DNA of 64,000 nt. Origin: Elioraea rosea. GTDB taxonomy: Bacteria; Pseudomonadota; Alphaproteobacteria; Acetobacterales; Acetobacteraceae. The stretch lies in contig NZ_VFAC01000003.1 in assembly GCF_007644105.1 (NCBI RefSeq), positions 1-64,000 on the forward strand, written 5' to 3'. The notes under the pieces were generated by a model that was not told where the DNA came from, did not search any database, and saw only the letters and a list, made by a program, of their open reading frames with translations. The translations under genes and the position numbers were made by a program. Shown here in pieces: positions 43,736 through 52,006 of this stretch (its first letter is position 1; every line of letters begins with the position of its first letter).

Positions 43736-43769
43736 ATGCAGGATTTATTGGAGATGGGGGGAATGTTAA
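43704..43769 (+). CDS. Possible small ORF (21 residues, three Cys) ahead of the radical SAM genes
   Basis: ATG 43704 to TAA 43767-43769 encodes a peptide with Cys at positions 5, 12 and 21, an aromatic stretch IYWRW (14-18) and the end GEC. Its stop overlaps the best start of the radical SAM gene (ATGTTAA at 43763), an arrangement that suggests translational coupling. It has no strong ribosome binding site of its own and may be a chance ORF. If expressed it could be a leader peptide or a very short substrate peptide. Highly tentative. Confidence 0.25.
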   Translation: MRAFCNEEVFVCRIYWRWGEC

Positions 43770-44893
43770 ACTCGAAGTTGCAACTGGCCTTGCGTGCTCT
43801 TGTTGAAGAGCGACCGAAGCTCCGTTCTTTCGCCAAAAGCGTGTATTTGAGCGGCGCGAGGGCGCACCATACGGTTGGTCGATGGGTTCCCGCCACAATT
43901 AGAGCGCGCCCTCGACAGTTGACCCTCGCGATCACAGCCAACTGCAACCTTCGCTGCGTCGGTTGCCGATACGGCCGCGATTTCATGCCCGGCGATCGCC
44001 TGTCGCTCTCCACCGTGATGCACGTCCTCTCCGACGCGAAGGCCGGCGGCATGGAGACAGTCCGGTTCTACGGGGGCGAGCCGCTCTTGCACCCCGACCT
44101 TCCAGGCATGATCCGGTACGCATCCGAACTTGGTCTGCGATCCTATGTCACGACAAATGGGACGCATCTCGGCCCGAAGATCGGCCCCCTGTATGAGGCG
44201 GGCCTGCGCCTCGCAACGATCGGCTTCTACGGTGTCGGTGACGCCTACGAGGCATACACGCAACGGCCCGGGCACTTCCGGCGCCTCGAGCAGAGCGTGG
44301 AAACCGTAAGACGGCTCTACGGAGACCGGTTCCAACTCCAGCTCAACTTCGTCCTCCTCCGACCCACATGCACCGTCGAAGCGCTCCGTGCCGCATGGGC
44401 CTTCGCGGAGCGATACGGGATGTTCTTCCACGTCGATCTGGCCTCGGGGTCCATCCCGTTCTTCACCGGCGGCGCCGAGGATCAACTCCTTCTCACGTCC
44501 GATCACCGCGACGCGGCAGCGGAAGTTGCGTGCGAAATGCTGAGACTGAAACGTGGAGCTCCGGCCCGGTTCGTTCACTCGGAAGCCTTCATCCGCTCGA
44601 TCCCGGATTGGCTCATCAACGGGCCGGCGATGCGTGTCCCGTGCAATGCGTACGAGCTTCTGTGGATCGGGGCGGACGGGACGGTGCAGCTCTGCGATAC
44701 GGCGCTGCCGCTCGGGAACGTCAACAGGCAGCGGCTTCGGGATATCCTGTTCTCGCGTGAGCATCACCGTGCCGCCCGCGACGGGTTTCAGCTCAACTGC
44801 CCGAACTGCACCTGCCTCGTCGAGAGCCGGATCCAGAAGGACGCGGCCTCCCAGCGACGCTACGCCGTGCCGCTCGCAGGCGAGGAGCGCTGA
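43763..44893 (+). CDS. Radical SAM protein with SPASM/twitch-like C-terminus (paralogue 1)
   Basis: A 376-residue enzyme. The [4Fe-4S]-SAM motif is CNLRCVGC (Cys 61, 65, 68), with the SAM-contact GGEPL in VRFYGGEPLLHPDLPGMIRYA. The C-terminus has additional cysteines (VPCNAYELLWIGADGTVQLC and NCPNCTC), as in SPASM or twitch domains that bind auxiliary Fe-S clusters. The start is uncertain: ATG 43763 has GGAG nine bases upstream; ATG 43736 is also in frame. It is four bases from a close paralogue, and a glycosyltransferase follows. The reaction cannot be named: either sugar/lipid or peptide modification is possible. Confidence 0.85.
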   Translation: MLNSKLQLALRALVEERPKLRSFAKSVYLSGARAHHTVGRWVPATIRARPRQLTLAITANCNLRCVGCRYGRDFMPGDRLSLSTVMHVLSDAKAGGMETVRFYGGEPLLHPDLPGMIRYASELGLRSYVTTNGTHLGPKIGPLYEAGLRLATIGFYGVGDAYEAYTQRPGHFRRLEQSVETVRRLYGDRFQLQLNFVLLRPTCTVEALRAAWAFAERYGMFFHVDLASGSIPFFTGGAEDQLLLTSDHRDAAAEVACEMLRLKRGAPARFVHSEAFIRSIPDWLINGPAMRVPCNAYELLWIGADGTVQLCDTALPLGNVNRQRLRDILFSREHHRAARDGFQLNCPNCTCLVESRIQKDAASQRRYAVPLAGEER

Positions 44894-44896
44894 GCG

Positions 44897-46114
44897 ATGG
44901 GAGGGGAATGCGACGCCAACGGTGCGCGTGCGAAACTACGGATGGCGACTGACGCAGTTCGTCGGGCCGTGAGGACGGCAGCCCGATCGAGCCCGGGAGC
45001 GAAGCGCGTTCTTGTCCAGGCGGAGCGCGCGGCAGGGCTGATCGAGCACACGATTGCCCGGGCAGTGCCGAGCGTGCTTCAGCCAAGACCGCGTCGGCTC
45101 ACGGTTGCGATCACCGCACACTGCAACCTGCGCTGCATCGGCTGTCGCTATGGGCGCGACTTCATGGTCGGCGAGCAGCTCAGCCTGGATGAGGTCAAGG
45201 GATTGCTGACCGACGCGCGGAGCGCCGGGATCGAGCTGGTGAGGCTCTATGGCGGCGAACCTCTGCTCCACCGCGACTTGCCAGCAATGGTGCGTCACGC
45301 GGTTGATCTCGGGTTGGGCACATACATCACGACCAACGGCCTGTTGCTGCGGCAGAAGATCGATGCTCTTTACGACGCCGGCCTTCGCAACATCACACTA
45401 GGTTACTATGGGGCCGATGAAGCCTATGACCGCTATTCGGGACGATCAGACCGCTTCGCGCGCCTCGAGGATGCCCTTCGCTACGTCAGGAGCCGCTACG
45501 GGAGCGAGCTCTCGCTCCAGCTGAACTATCTGGTGATGCGGCCAAGCGTCTCGCTTGCTGCGCTGCGTGCGGGATGGGAGTTCGCCGAGCGGTTCGACAT
45601 GTCGTTCCATACGGACCTGCTGCACTACTCCCTGCCATATTTCACCGACGGAACCGAGGGCGGACTGAAGTTCACGGCGGCGGACCAATCAGCGCTGCGC
45701 GCCTTCGCCTCTGCATTGAGTGATCTGAAGCGGTCGCATCCGACCCGCGTGAGAGAAAGTCTTGCAAGCATCCATTCGATTCCAGACTGGCTTCTGAAAG
45801 GGCCAGGAATGCGCGTGCCTTGCGATGCGCGAACGCTGATCTGGGTCGGTGCTGATGGTTCTGTGCAGCTCTGCTACGTCACCTTCAAGCTTGGGAACAT
45901 CCGTGAGCGGCCTCTCCGGGAGATGCTGTTCACCGAGGCGCATCGCCAGGCTGCCCTCGATGCGTTCCGCCTGAACTGTCCCAACTGTCATTGCGAGCGG
46001 GACAGCCGAATCAGCAAGGACCTTGCCAGCCGCATTCGCTATGCGGCGAGCCCGCCCCGCGCGGCCCTTGCAACGGGTGAGCGGGCCTTGGGCGAAACGC
46101 CTGCGCCGGGCTGA
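44897..46114 (+). CDS. Radical SAM protein with SPASM/twitch-like C-terminus (paralogue 2)
   Basis: A 405-residue enzyme that aligns along its whole length with its upstream neighbour. The motif is CNLRCIGC (Cys 76, 80, 83), followed by RYGRDFM and the shared YGGEPLLHRDLPAMVRHA. The C-terminal cysteines are VPCDARTLIWVGADGSVQLC and NCPNCHC. The shared pattern IPDWLxxGPxMRVPC is a good signature of the pair. It follows by four bases and precedes a GT4 gene by four, so the three form one operon. The tandem copies suggest two related steps or a heterodimer. Confidence 0.86.
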   Translation: MGGECDANGARAKLRMATDAVRRAVRTAARSSPGAKRVLVQAERAAGLIEHTIARAVPSVLQPRPRRLTVAITAHCNLRCIGCRYGRDFMVGEQLSLDEVKGLLTDARSAGIELVRLYGGEPLLHRDLPAMVRHAVDLGLGTYITTNGLLLRQKIDALYDAGLRNITLGYYGADEAYDRYSGRSDRFARLEDALRYVRSRYGSELSLQLNYLVMRPSVSLAALRAGWEFAERFDMSFHTDLLHYSLPYFTDGTEGGLKFTAADQSALRAFASALSDLKRSHPTRVRESLASIHSIPDWLLKGPGMRVPCDARTLIWVGADGSVQLCYVTFKLGNIRERPLREMLFTEAHRQAALDAFRLNCPNCHCERDSRISKDLASRIRYAASPPRAALATGERALGETPAPG

Positions 46115-46117
46115 GCG

Positions 46118-47293
46118 ATGAAAATGCTGGATCGCCCGACCGAGTCGCCGTCCGTGGTGCATCTTCTCAGCGGGCTTGAAGTGGGAGGCAAGGAGCGCGC
46201 CGCCCTGCGCCTGGCGCGACGCGGAATTCGCGTCGGCGACCGGCACGAGCTATGGCTGTTCGATACGCCGTACCGCTCCCCCGGCAGCGACCTCGATCCT
46301 GGCCCTGTGCCTGTCCGCTTCGTCCCACGGAGACCGGGCTGGGACTTTCGGTTTGTCGGGTACTTGGTGCGGCGCTTCCATCGCTTCGGAGTGGGCGTGA
46401 TTCATGCCTATAACGACACGGCTCTCTGCTATGCGGCGATGGCGTGTGCCCTGGCCCAGTCATGGGCGCCGAAGCTCATCGCAACGTTCCACACGTGGCC
46501 GACACACGGAACGTTGGCAGCGAAAATTTCGACGCGTCTGGCCGCCTCCCGTGCAACGGCCCTGACGGCCGTGTCTGACGATCTCGCCGCACGGCTTGTG
46601 ACGGCTGGCTGGCTCCCGCATTGCCAGATCATCCGGAACGGCGTCGACCTTGACGAGTTTTCGCCCAATGGCGACGACGGAGGTTGGCATGGCCGGTTGG
46701 GTCTTGCGCGTGATCGACCACTCATTGTGCACCTCGCGCGCTTTGACCCCGTGAAGCGTCATGTGGACGTCATCGAGGCGGCAGGCCTGGTACACGCTGT
46801 CTGCCCGGATGCCGTCTTCGTTCTCGCAGGCGAAGGACCGTTGCAGGCCGAGATGCGGCGGAAAGCCGCTTCGATGCCGTTCATACGGTTCGTCGGCAAC
46901 GTCGCGGAGCCCGCAGCCCTGCTTCGTGCAGCGAGTGTCTTCATGCTGCCCTCGCTCGATGAGGCTGCGCCGTTGGCGCTTCTCGAAGCAATGGCGTGCG
47001 CCTGCCCAGCCGTCTGCACAAACGTCGGCGGCATCCCCGCCATTCTGGCCGGACCCGATGGCCGACCGGCAGGAATTCTTGTGCCTGCGTGCAGTCCGGC
47101 GGATTTGGCGAGTGCGGTAGTCCAGTTCTTGAGGAGCCCGTCGTTACGCGCGCAACTGAGTGACCGCGCACGGCGCGCGGTTGGGCAGTTCTCGTTCGAG
47201 CGAGAATGGGGTGAGTACAGCGCCTTCTATCGCAGTTCGACGGAGCGCGTGAACAAAGTAAATAGGAAGGTCAGCGCGATGCACCAAAACTGA
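46118..47293 (+). CDS. Glycosyltransferase family 4
   Basis: A 391-residue GT-B enzyme. It shows VVHLLSGLEVGGKERAALRLARRG at the N-terminus, then IIRNGVDLDEFSPNG, LIVHLARFDPVKRHVDVIEAAGLV, FVLAGEGPLQAEM and LPSLDEAAPLALLEAMACACPAVCTNVGGIPAIL. It probably glycosylates an acceptor tied to the radical SAM step. It ends the operon; AT-rich noncoding DNA follows. It is a second, diverged copy relative to the GT4 at 41836-42918. Confidence 0.92.
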   Translation: MKMLDRPTESPSVVHLLSGLEVGGKERAALRLARRGIRVGDRHELWLFDTPYRSPGSDLDPGPVPVRFVPRRPGWDFRFVGYLVRRFHRFGVGVIHAYNDTALCYAAMACALAQSWAPKLIATFHTWPTHGTLAAKISTRLAASRATALTAVSDDLAARLVTAGWLPHCQIIRNGVDLDEFSPNGDDGGWHGRLGLARDRPLIVHLARFDPVKRHVDVIEAAGLVHAVCPDAVFVLAGEGPLQAEMRRKAASMPFIRFVGNVAEPAALLRAASVFMLPSLDEAAPLALLEAMACACPAVCTNVGGIPAILAGPDGRPAGILVPACSPADLASAVVQFLRSPSLRAQLSDRARRAVGQFSFEREWGEYSAFYRSSTERVNKVNRKVSAMHQN

Positions 47294-47633
47294 AGTCCAT
47301 TTTGTACACAATAGAATTGGCACATGTTCTTACAGTAAGGTGTAAACTGTACTGAGCTTCTTGTTTGGCTAACCGATTGGGTCACCCGCTTCCTGCGACC
47401 CGTCCCGGATCAGCACGCAGGTGGAGTTGCGGGTCAGAAAGTGTCCGGGCCGGGTCCGAGGAGTGTCGCCGACAGAGGTCAATCCTGACGCTCGCAGCCG
47501 ATGCGCATGCGAATACGCCGATCGTTCCCGTTGCCGTGGAGGACCCATCCGCCCCCCTTGACGCAGAGCTTCCCGCATACTTCAATGCATACGTTAACGG
47601 ACGCGTGAGGCTCACCCTGTCGATCCCATCGCT
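47294..47633. other. Intergenic region, AT-rich at its left end
   Basis: A 340-bp gap between the GT4 gene and the GntR regulator. The first 90 bases are AT-rich and include the inverted repeat TTGT-AC-ACAA (47302-47311). The right part carries a promoter candidate (see 47558-47586). A 107-codon open frame here (47365-47688) runs into the GntR gene and has no recognisable domain, so I do not call it. Confidence 0.5.
47558..47586 (+). promoter_or_regulatory. Promoter candidate for the GntR/TRAP operon with flanking repeats
   Basis: TTGACG (47558-47563), a 17-base spacer, TTCAAT (47581-47586). The -10 is flanked by a direct repeat GCATAC (47575-47580 and 47587-47592, 12 bases apart), a plausible operator for autoregulation by the GntR protein encoded just downstream. 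Confidence 0.45.
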
Positions 47634-48383
47634 GTGCCCAGGCCAACGAAGGTCCAGCCCGCCAATCCCGCACGAGCGGCTGTCGTGAGCGTCGTTGCAG
47701 GGGCTCCTGCCGCGCGCAGGGCGCGACCAGCCACGGCCGCCGAGGCCGCGCACCAGCGGCTCAAGCAGATGATCCTCGACAACGCGCTGCCGCCTGGCAC
47801 GCAGCGGCTCGAGGCGGAGCTGGCCCTCGAACTGGGATGCTCCCGCACCCCCATCCGGGAGGCGATGCTGCGGCTCGAACGCGACGGGCTCGTCGCGGTC
47901 ACGCCGCGCCACGGCATGCGCGTGCTGCCCGTGTCGCTCGCCGACATGCGGGACATCTACGACGTGCTCGAAAGTCTCGAGCCCAAGGCCGCCGAGCTGC
48001 TCGCGCGCCGCGGCCTTCCCGCCGACGAGCTCGCGCCACTGCACAGCGCCTGCGAAGCCATGGAAGCGGCACTGGCGAACGAGGACCGCCCGGCCTGGGC
48101 GAAGGCCGACGAAGCGTTCCACAGCGGCCTGGTCGATCTCTGCGGCAACCGCCGGCTCGCCGCGATGGTGATGCAGGTGTGGGACCAGGCCCACCGCGCG
48201 CGGATGCTGACGCTCAATCTCCGCCCCTTGCCTGCCGCGTCCACCGCAGAGCATCGCGCCATCATGGTCGCGATTGCTGCCGGCGATGGCGACAGCGCGC
48301 GCGAGCTCTACCGGCTGCACCGCCGGCGCGGCGGCACCGAACTGATGTCTCTCATCGAACGGAGTGGTCTTGCATGGCTCTAG
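47634..48383 (+). CDS. GntR-family (FCD) transcriptional regulator
   Basis: A 249-residue regulator with an N-terminal winged helix (AAEAAHQRLKQMILDNALPPGTQRLEAELALELGCSRTPIREAMLRLERDGLVAVTPRHGMRVLPVS) and a C-terminal all-helical FCD effector domain (DIYDVLESLEPKAAELLARRG...FHSGLVDLCGNRRLAAMV). FCD regulators usually sense organic or sugar acids. It heads the downstream dehydrogenase/TRAP operon with a ten-base overlap and probably controls it. The GTG start at 47634 has a poor ribosome binding site; GTG 47685 is an alternative that loses a low-complexity leader. Confidence 0.9.
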   Translation: MPRPTKVQPANPARAAVVSVVAGAPAARRARPATAAEAAHQRLKQMILDNALPPGTQRLEAELALELGCSRTPIREAMLRLERDGLVAVTPRHGMRVLPVSLADMRDIYDVLESLEPKAAELLARRGLPADELAPLHSACEAMEAALANEDRPAWAKADEAFHSGLVDLCGNRRLAAMVMQVWDQAHRARMLTLNLRPLPAASTAEHRAIMVAIAAGDGDSARELYRLHRRRGGTELMSLIERSGLAWL

Positions 48384-49465
48384 CCACGAACAGCGTCCAG
48401 GTCGCGGTGATGCCGGGTGACGGGATCGGCGTCGAGGTGACCGAGGCGACGATGGGTGTGCTCGAGAAGCTCGTGCGCCGCCACGGCCTCGGCCTCAGCA
48501 CGCAGACGCTGCAGGCCGGCGCCTTCGTGTACCGGGAGACCGGTACGGCGATGAGCGAGGAGGTGTTCCGCAAGGCCGAAGCCTCCGACGCGATCCTGCT
48601 CGGCGCCATGGGGTGGCCCGGCATCCGCTATCCGGACGGAACCGAGATCGCCCCGCAGCTCGACCTCCGCTTTCGTCTCGGCCTCTATGCCGGCGTGCGG
48701 CCAATCCGCGCCATTCCCGGGGTGCCGCTCGCGCTCGCCCATCCGCGGGCGAAGGAGATCGACCTCGTGGTGCTGCGCGAGAGCACCGAGGGCCTATTCT
48801 GGGCGCGCGGCCGCGGCGAGGTGATCGACGACACGGAAGCGCGCGACACGATGGTGATCACGCGCGCCACCACCGCGCGCCTCTCGCGCTTCGCCTTCCG
48901 CCTCGCCGAACGCCGGGCCGAGCGGCTCGGCCGCCCGCAGAAGGTGACGCTCGTCGACAAGGCCAACGTGTTCACCTCCATGGCCTTCATGCGGAAGGTG
49001 TTCCGCGAGGTCGCCGCCGAGTTCCCGTCTGTTCCGTCCGGCGAGCACTACATCGACGCGATGGCGCTCGACCTCGTCCGCCGGCCATGGGATTTCGACG
49101 TGTTGCCGATGGAGAACATGTTCGGCGACATCATCTCCGACCTCGGTGCGGGGCTGATCGGCGGCATGGGCTACGCGCCGTCGGCCGATATCGGCGACAC
49201 GCATGCGGTATTCCAGCCGAGCCACGGCACTGGCCCCGACATCGCCGGCAAGGGCATCGCCAACCCGACCGCGATGATCCTGTCCGCTGCGATGATGCTC
49301 GATTGGCTCGGCGCACGTGGGGCAGGGCAGGCCTGGTCGGATGCCGCGCAGGAGCTCGAGCAGGCCGTCGACACCGCCTTCGCCAACGGCCTCCGCACGG
49401 CGGAGTTCGGTGGCGCCGGCACCGTCGAGGTCGCCCGTGCGGTTGCGGAGAACATTCCGACATGA
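48374..49465 (+). CDS. Isocitrate/isopropylmalate/tartrate dehydrogenase family protein
   Basis: A 363-residue beta-decarboxylating dehydrogenase that oxidises a 2-hydroxyacid with NAD(P) and Mg. Family motifs are VAVMPGDGIGVEVTEA, LRESTEGLFWARGRGE (phosphate/substrate loop), TLVDKANVFTSMAFMRKVF, the metal acidic residues in FDVLPMENMFGDIISDLGAGLIGGMG, and FQPSHGTGPDIAGKGIANPTAMI. The context (TRAP transporter, FCD regulator, SMP-30) fits a tartrate- or malate-like acid more than leucine synthesis. The start at ATG 48374 has GGAG nine bases upstream. The stop overlaps the next start (ATGA). Confidence 0.87.
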   Translation: MALATNSVQVAVMPGDGIGVEVTEATMGVLEKLVRRHGLGLSTQTLQAGAFVYRETGTAMSEEVFRKAEASDAILLGAMGWPGIRYPDGTEIAPQLDLRFRLGLYAGVRPIRAIPGVPLALAHPRAKEIDLVVLRESTEGLFWARGRGEVIDDTEARDTMVITRATTARLSRFAFRLAERRAERLGRPQKVTLVDKANVFTSMAFMRKVFREVAAEFPSVPSGEHYIDAMALDLVRRPWDFDVLPMENMFGDIISDLGAGLIGGMGYAPSADIGDTHAVFQPSHGTGPDIAGKGIANPTAMILSAAMMLDWLGARGAGQAWSDAAQELEQAVDTAFANGLRTAEFGGAGTVEVARAVAENIPT

Positions 49466-50475
49466 AGGTCGCGGTGGCCGGCTGCGGATACTTCGCCGCG
49501 TTCCACCGCGATGCCTGGGCGCGCCTGCCGGTGCAGGTCGTCGCCGTCTGCGACCGTGACGGGGCGAAGGCGGAACAGGCCGCCGCCGGCATCGCGGGCG
49601 CACGCGCCTTCACCGACGCCGAGGTGATGCTCGACACGGTCAGGCCCGATCTGCTCGACATCGTGACGCCGCCCGCCACCCATGCGGAGCTTGTCGCTCT
49701 CTGCGCCGCGCGCGGCATTCCGGCAATCTGCCAGAAGCCGCTCGCGCCTGACTGGAATGCCGCACTGGCCATCGTCGAGCATGCCGAACAGGCTCGCATG
49801 CCTCTTCTCGTGCACGAGAACTTCCGCTTCATGCCGTGGTTCCAGGAGACGGGGAGGCTGATCGAGTCGGGTGCGGTCGGCGAGCCGCTGGACATCTCCT
49901 TCCGGCTCCGCTCCGGCGACGGGCAGGGCGAGGACGCCTATCTGGCGCGCCAGCCCTACTTCCGCGCGATGCCGCGCTTCCTCGTGCACGAGACCATCAT
50001 CCATCTGATCGACGTGTTCCGTTTCCTTTTCGGCGAAGTCGCCGGCGTCTTTGCACGGCTGCGCAGGCTGAACCCGGCGATCGTGGGCGAGGATGCAGCG
50101 ACGATCCTGTTCGCCTTCGCGAACGCGCGTCGCAGCGGCATCGTCGATGGCAACCGCCTGATCGACCACCCCTCCGACGATCCGCGCATGACCAACGGCG
50201 TCCTGCTCGTCGAGGGCACGGGCGGGACGATCCGGCTCGACGGGTACGGTCGGCTGTTCCTGCGTCGCCATCGCGGCGAGGAAACAGAGCATGCCTATGC
50301 CTGGGAGGCGCGCGGCTATGGCGGGGATTGCGTGTTCCGGCAATGCGAGGCCGCGCTCGCGCATCTGCGCGATGGAGCGCCCATCGCGAACACCGGTCGC
50401 GCCTGGCTGCGCAACATGGAGATCGAGGAAGCCATCTACCGCTCGGCCGAGGAGGGCCGCTTCGTGACCGTCTAG
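49462..50475 (+). CDS. Gfo/Idh/MocA family oxidoreductase
   Basis: A 337-residue NAD(P)-dependent sugar or inositol dehydrogenase. The Rossmann motif is KVAVAGCGYFAAFHRDAWARL, with the catalytic lysine motif QKPLAPD in place of the common EKP. The C-terminal domain has HENFRFMPWFQETGRLIESGAVGEP and a catalytic-type histidine in HETIIHLIDVFRFLFGEVAG. It overlaps the preceding dehydrogenase by four bases. It likely oxidises a carbohydrate or its lactone precursor in the same route. Confidence 0.87.
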   Translation: MKVAVAGCGYFAAFHRDAWARLPVQVVAVCDRDGAKAEQAAAGIAGARAFTDAEVMLDTVRPDLLDIVTPPATHAELVALCAARGIPAICQKPLAPDWNAALAIVEHAEQARMPLLVHENFRFMPWFQETGRLIESGAVGEPLDISFRLRSGDGQGEDAYLARQPYFRAMPRFLVHETIIHLIDVFRFLFGEVAGVFARLRRLNPAIVGEDAATILFAFANARRSGIVDGNRLIDHPSDDPRMTNGVLLVEGTGGTIRLDGYGRLFLRRHRGEETEHAYAWEARGYGGDCVFRQCEAALAHLRDGAPIANTGRAWLRNMEIEEAIYRSAEEGRFVTV

Positions 50476-50510
50476 CGAAACCGACAAGGAAAACGGGAGG
50501 AACCAGGAAA

Positions 50511-51521
50511 ATGACACGCATCGCAACGACCCGCCGCTCCATGCTGCTCGGCGGTCTCGGAACGCTCGCCGCGCCGGCCATCTCCCATGGCCAGCAGCCG
50601 CGTACCCTCAGGCTCAACCATACCGACACAGATCTCGGCGCACGGCAGGAGGCCGCGAACCTCTTCGCCCGCCGCGTTGGCGAACTGACTGACGGCCGCT
50701 TCCGCGTGCAGGTCTACCACTCCGGCCAGCTTGCCAACGATGCGCGCAGCCTCGAGCAGGTCGCCGTCGGGTCGATCGACCTCGCGATCACCGGCGTCGT
50801 CACCTACGCGACGCATACCCGCCCGCTGAACCTCATCGCCCTTCCCTACCTTGCCGAGACCTACGAACAGGGCTGGCGGCTCTATGACCGGTCGCAGTTC
50901 ATCGCCGGTCAGAAGCAGGCGCTGATCGGCCGTGGCATGCGCGTGATCGGCGACTGGGAAGCAGGCTTCCGCAGCTTCTCGACCACGTTCCCCCTTCCGT
51001 CGCCCGCTGCGGCTCGCGGCCGGAAGCTCCGCATCGCGCCGGTCGACATGATCCGCTGGATCATGGAAAGCCAGGGCTGGAACCCGGTCGTGATGCCGGT
51101 GACCGAGGTGTATCTCGCGATCCAGCAGGGCACCGTGGACGGTCAGGAGAACCCGATCGACACCATCATGAGCCAGCGCTTCCACGAGGTGGCCAAGCAC
51201 ATCACGCTGTCGAACCATGTCTATTCGCCGCTTTGGCTCTGCGTCGCCGAGCGTACCTGGAACTCGCTGCCGCCGCCGGCACGCGACGCGCTGATGCAGG
51301 CCGGCCGGGAGAGCGGCCAGCACAACCGCCGCACGGTGGCCGAGAACGACGAGAAGCTCCTGCAACAGATGACCGCTTCCGGCGCGACGGTGAACCGCCC
51401 CGATCTCGCGCCCTGGCGCGAGGCCTCGCAGGGGGCGATCGTCCGCGCGCGCCAGCAATACGGCCAGGAAGCGGTCGACGTGTTCCTGCAGGAAGCGAAC
51501 GCGCTTCGCGGCCAGGCCTGA
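50511..51521 (+). CDS. TRAP transporter substrate-binding protein (DctP type)
   Basis: A 336-residue periplasmic receptor. The leader TTRRSMLLGGLGTLAAPAISHGQ has twin arginines, so Tat export is likely. The mature part shows FRVQVYHSGQLANDARSLEQVAVGSIDLAITGVV and the conserved GWNPVVMPVTEVYLAIQQGTVDGQENPI, which includes the carboxylate-binding region of DctP proteins. It therefore binds an organic or sugar acid. A strong ribosome binding site, GGAGGAA, precedes ATG 50511. Confidence 0.92.
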   Translation: MTRIATTRRSMLLGGLGTLAAPAISHGQQPRTLRLNHTDTDLGARQEAANLFARRVGELTDGRFRVQVYHSGQLANDARSLEQVAVGSIDLAITGVVTYATHTRPLNLIALPYLAETYEQGWRLYDRSQFIAGQKQALIGRGMRVIGDWEAGFRSFSTTFPLPSPAAARGRKLRIAPVDMIRWIMESQGWNPVVMPVTEVYLAIQQGTVDGQENPIDTIMSQRFHEVAKHITLSNHVYSPLWLCVAERTWNSLPPPARDALMQAGRESGQHNRRTVAENDEKLLQQMTASGATVNRPDLAPWREASQGAIVRARQQYGQEAVDVFLQEANALRGQA

Positions 51522-51529
51522 GGAGGGAC

Positions 51530-52006
51530 ATGATGCGCGCGCTCGATCGGTGCTGCGTGACGGCCGGGCGCGCGCTCGATGCGTTCCTGATCATCGGCGG
51601 GGGCGGGCTCACCCTGGTCGTCATGATCAACGTCATCGCACGCTACGTGTTCAACCTCTCGCTGGCGTGGGTGAACGAGGTCGGCGAGTTCGTGTTCCTC
51701 TGGCTCACCTTCCTTGGCGGGGCGCGCGCTATCCAGCTTGGCGCGCACCTGACGATCACCGAGCTCGTCGATGCCGCAGGCGCGCGCCTGCGCCAGGCCC
51801 TCCACTGGCTGGCCGATGCAATCGCCGCCGGCGTGCTGATCGTGCTCCTGCTCTGGGGTTGGGCGTTGGCCGAACAGATGATGGGCCAGACCCTCTCCGT
51901 CACGTACATCCCCATGGGGCTCGCCTATGCCGCCATGCCGGTGAGCGCGGTGCTCGGCCTTCTGTTCATCGTCCGCCGCGTGCTGGCGGGGAACGCGGCA
52001 CAGTGA
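51530..52006 (+). CDS. TRAP transporter small membrane subunit (DctQ type)
   Basis: A 158-residue four-helix membrane protein: LDAFLIIGGGGLTLVVMINVIARYVF, SLAWVNEVGEFVFLWLTFLGGARAI, LADAIAAGVLIVLLLWGWALAEQMM and MGLAYAAMPVSAVLGLLFIVRRVL. The W-x-E-E-like AWVNEVGEF motif fits DctQ. The start ATG 51530 has GAGGAGGGA upstream. It overlaps the DctM start by four bases (GTGA). Confidence 0.9.
   Translation: MMRALDRCCVTAGRALDAFLIIGGGGLTLVVMINVIARYVFNLSLAWVNEVGEFVFLWLTFLGGARAIQLGAHLTITELVDAAGARLRQALHWLADAIAAGVLIVLLLWGWALAEQMMGQTLSVTYIPMGLAYAAMPVSAVLGLLFIVRRVLAGNAAQ

Noticed and set aside
47318-47323. TGGCAC as a sigma-54 -24 element
   Set aside because: No GC-containing -12 element at the required spacing.
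47365-47688. 107-codon open frame upstream of the GntR gene
   Set aside because: No domain, no ribosome binding site, and it runs into the GntR coding region in another frame.
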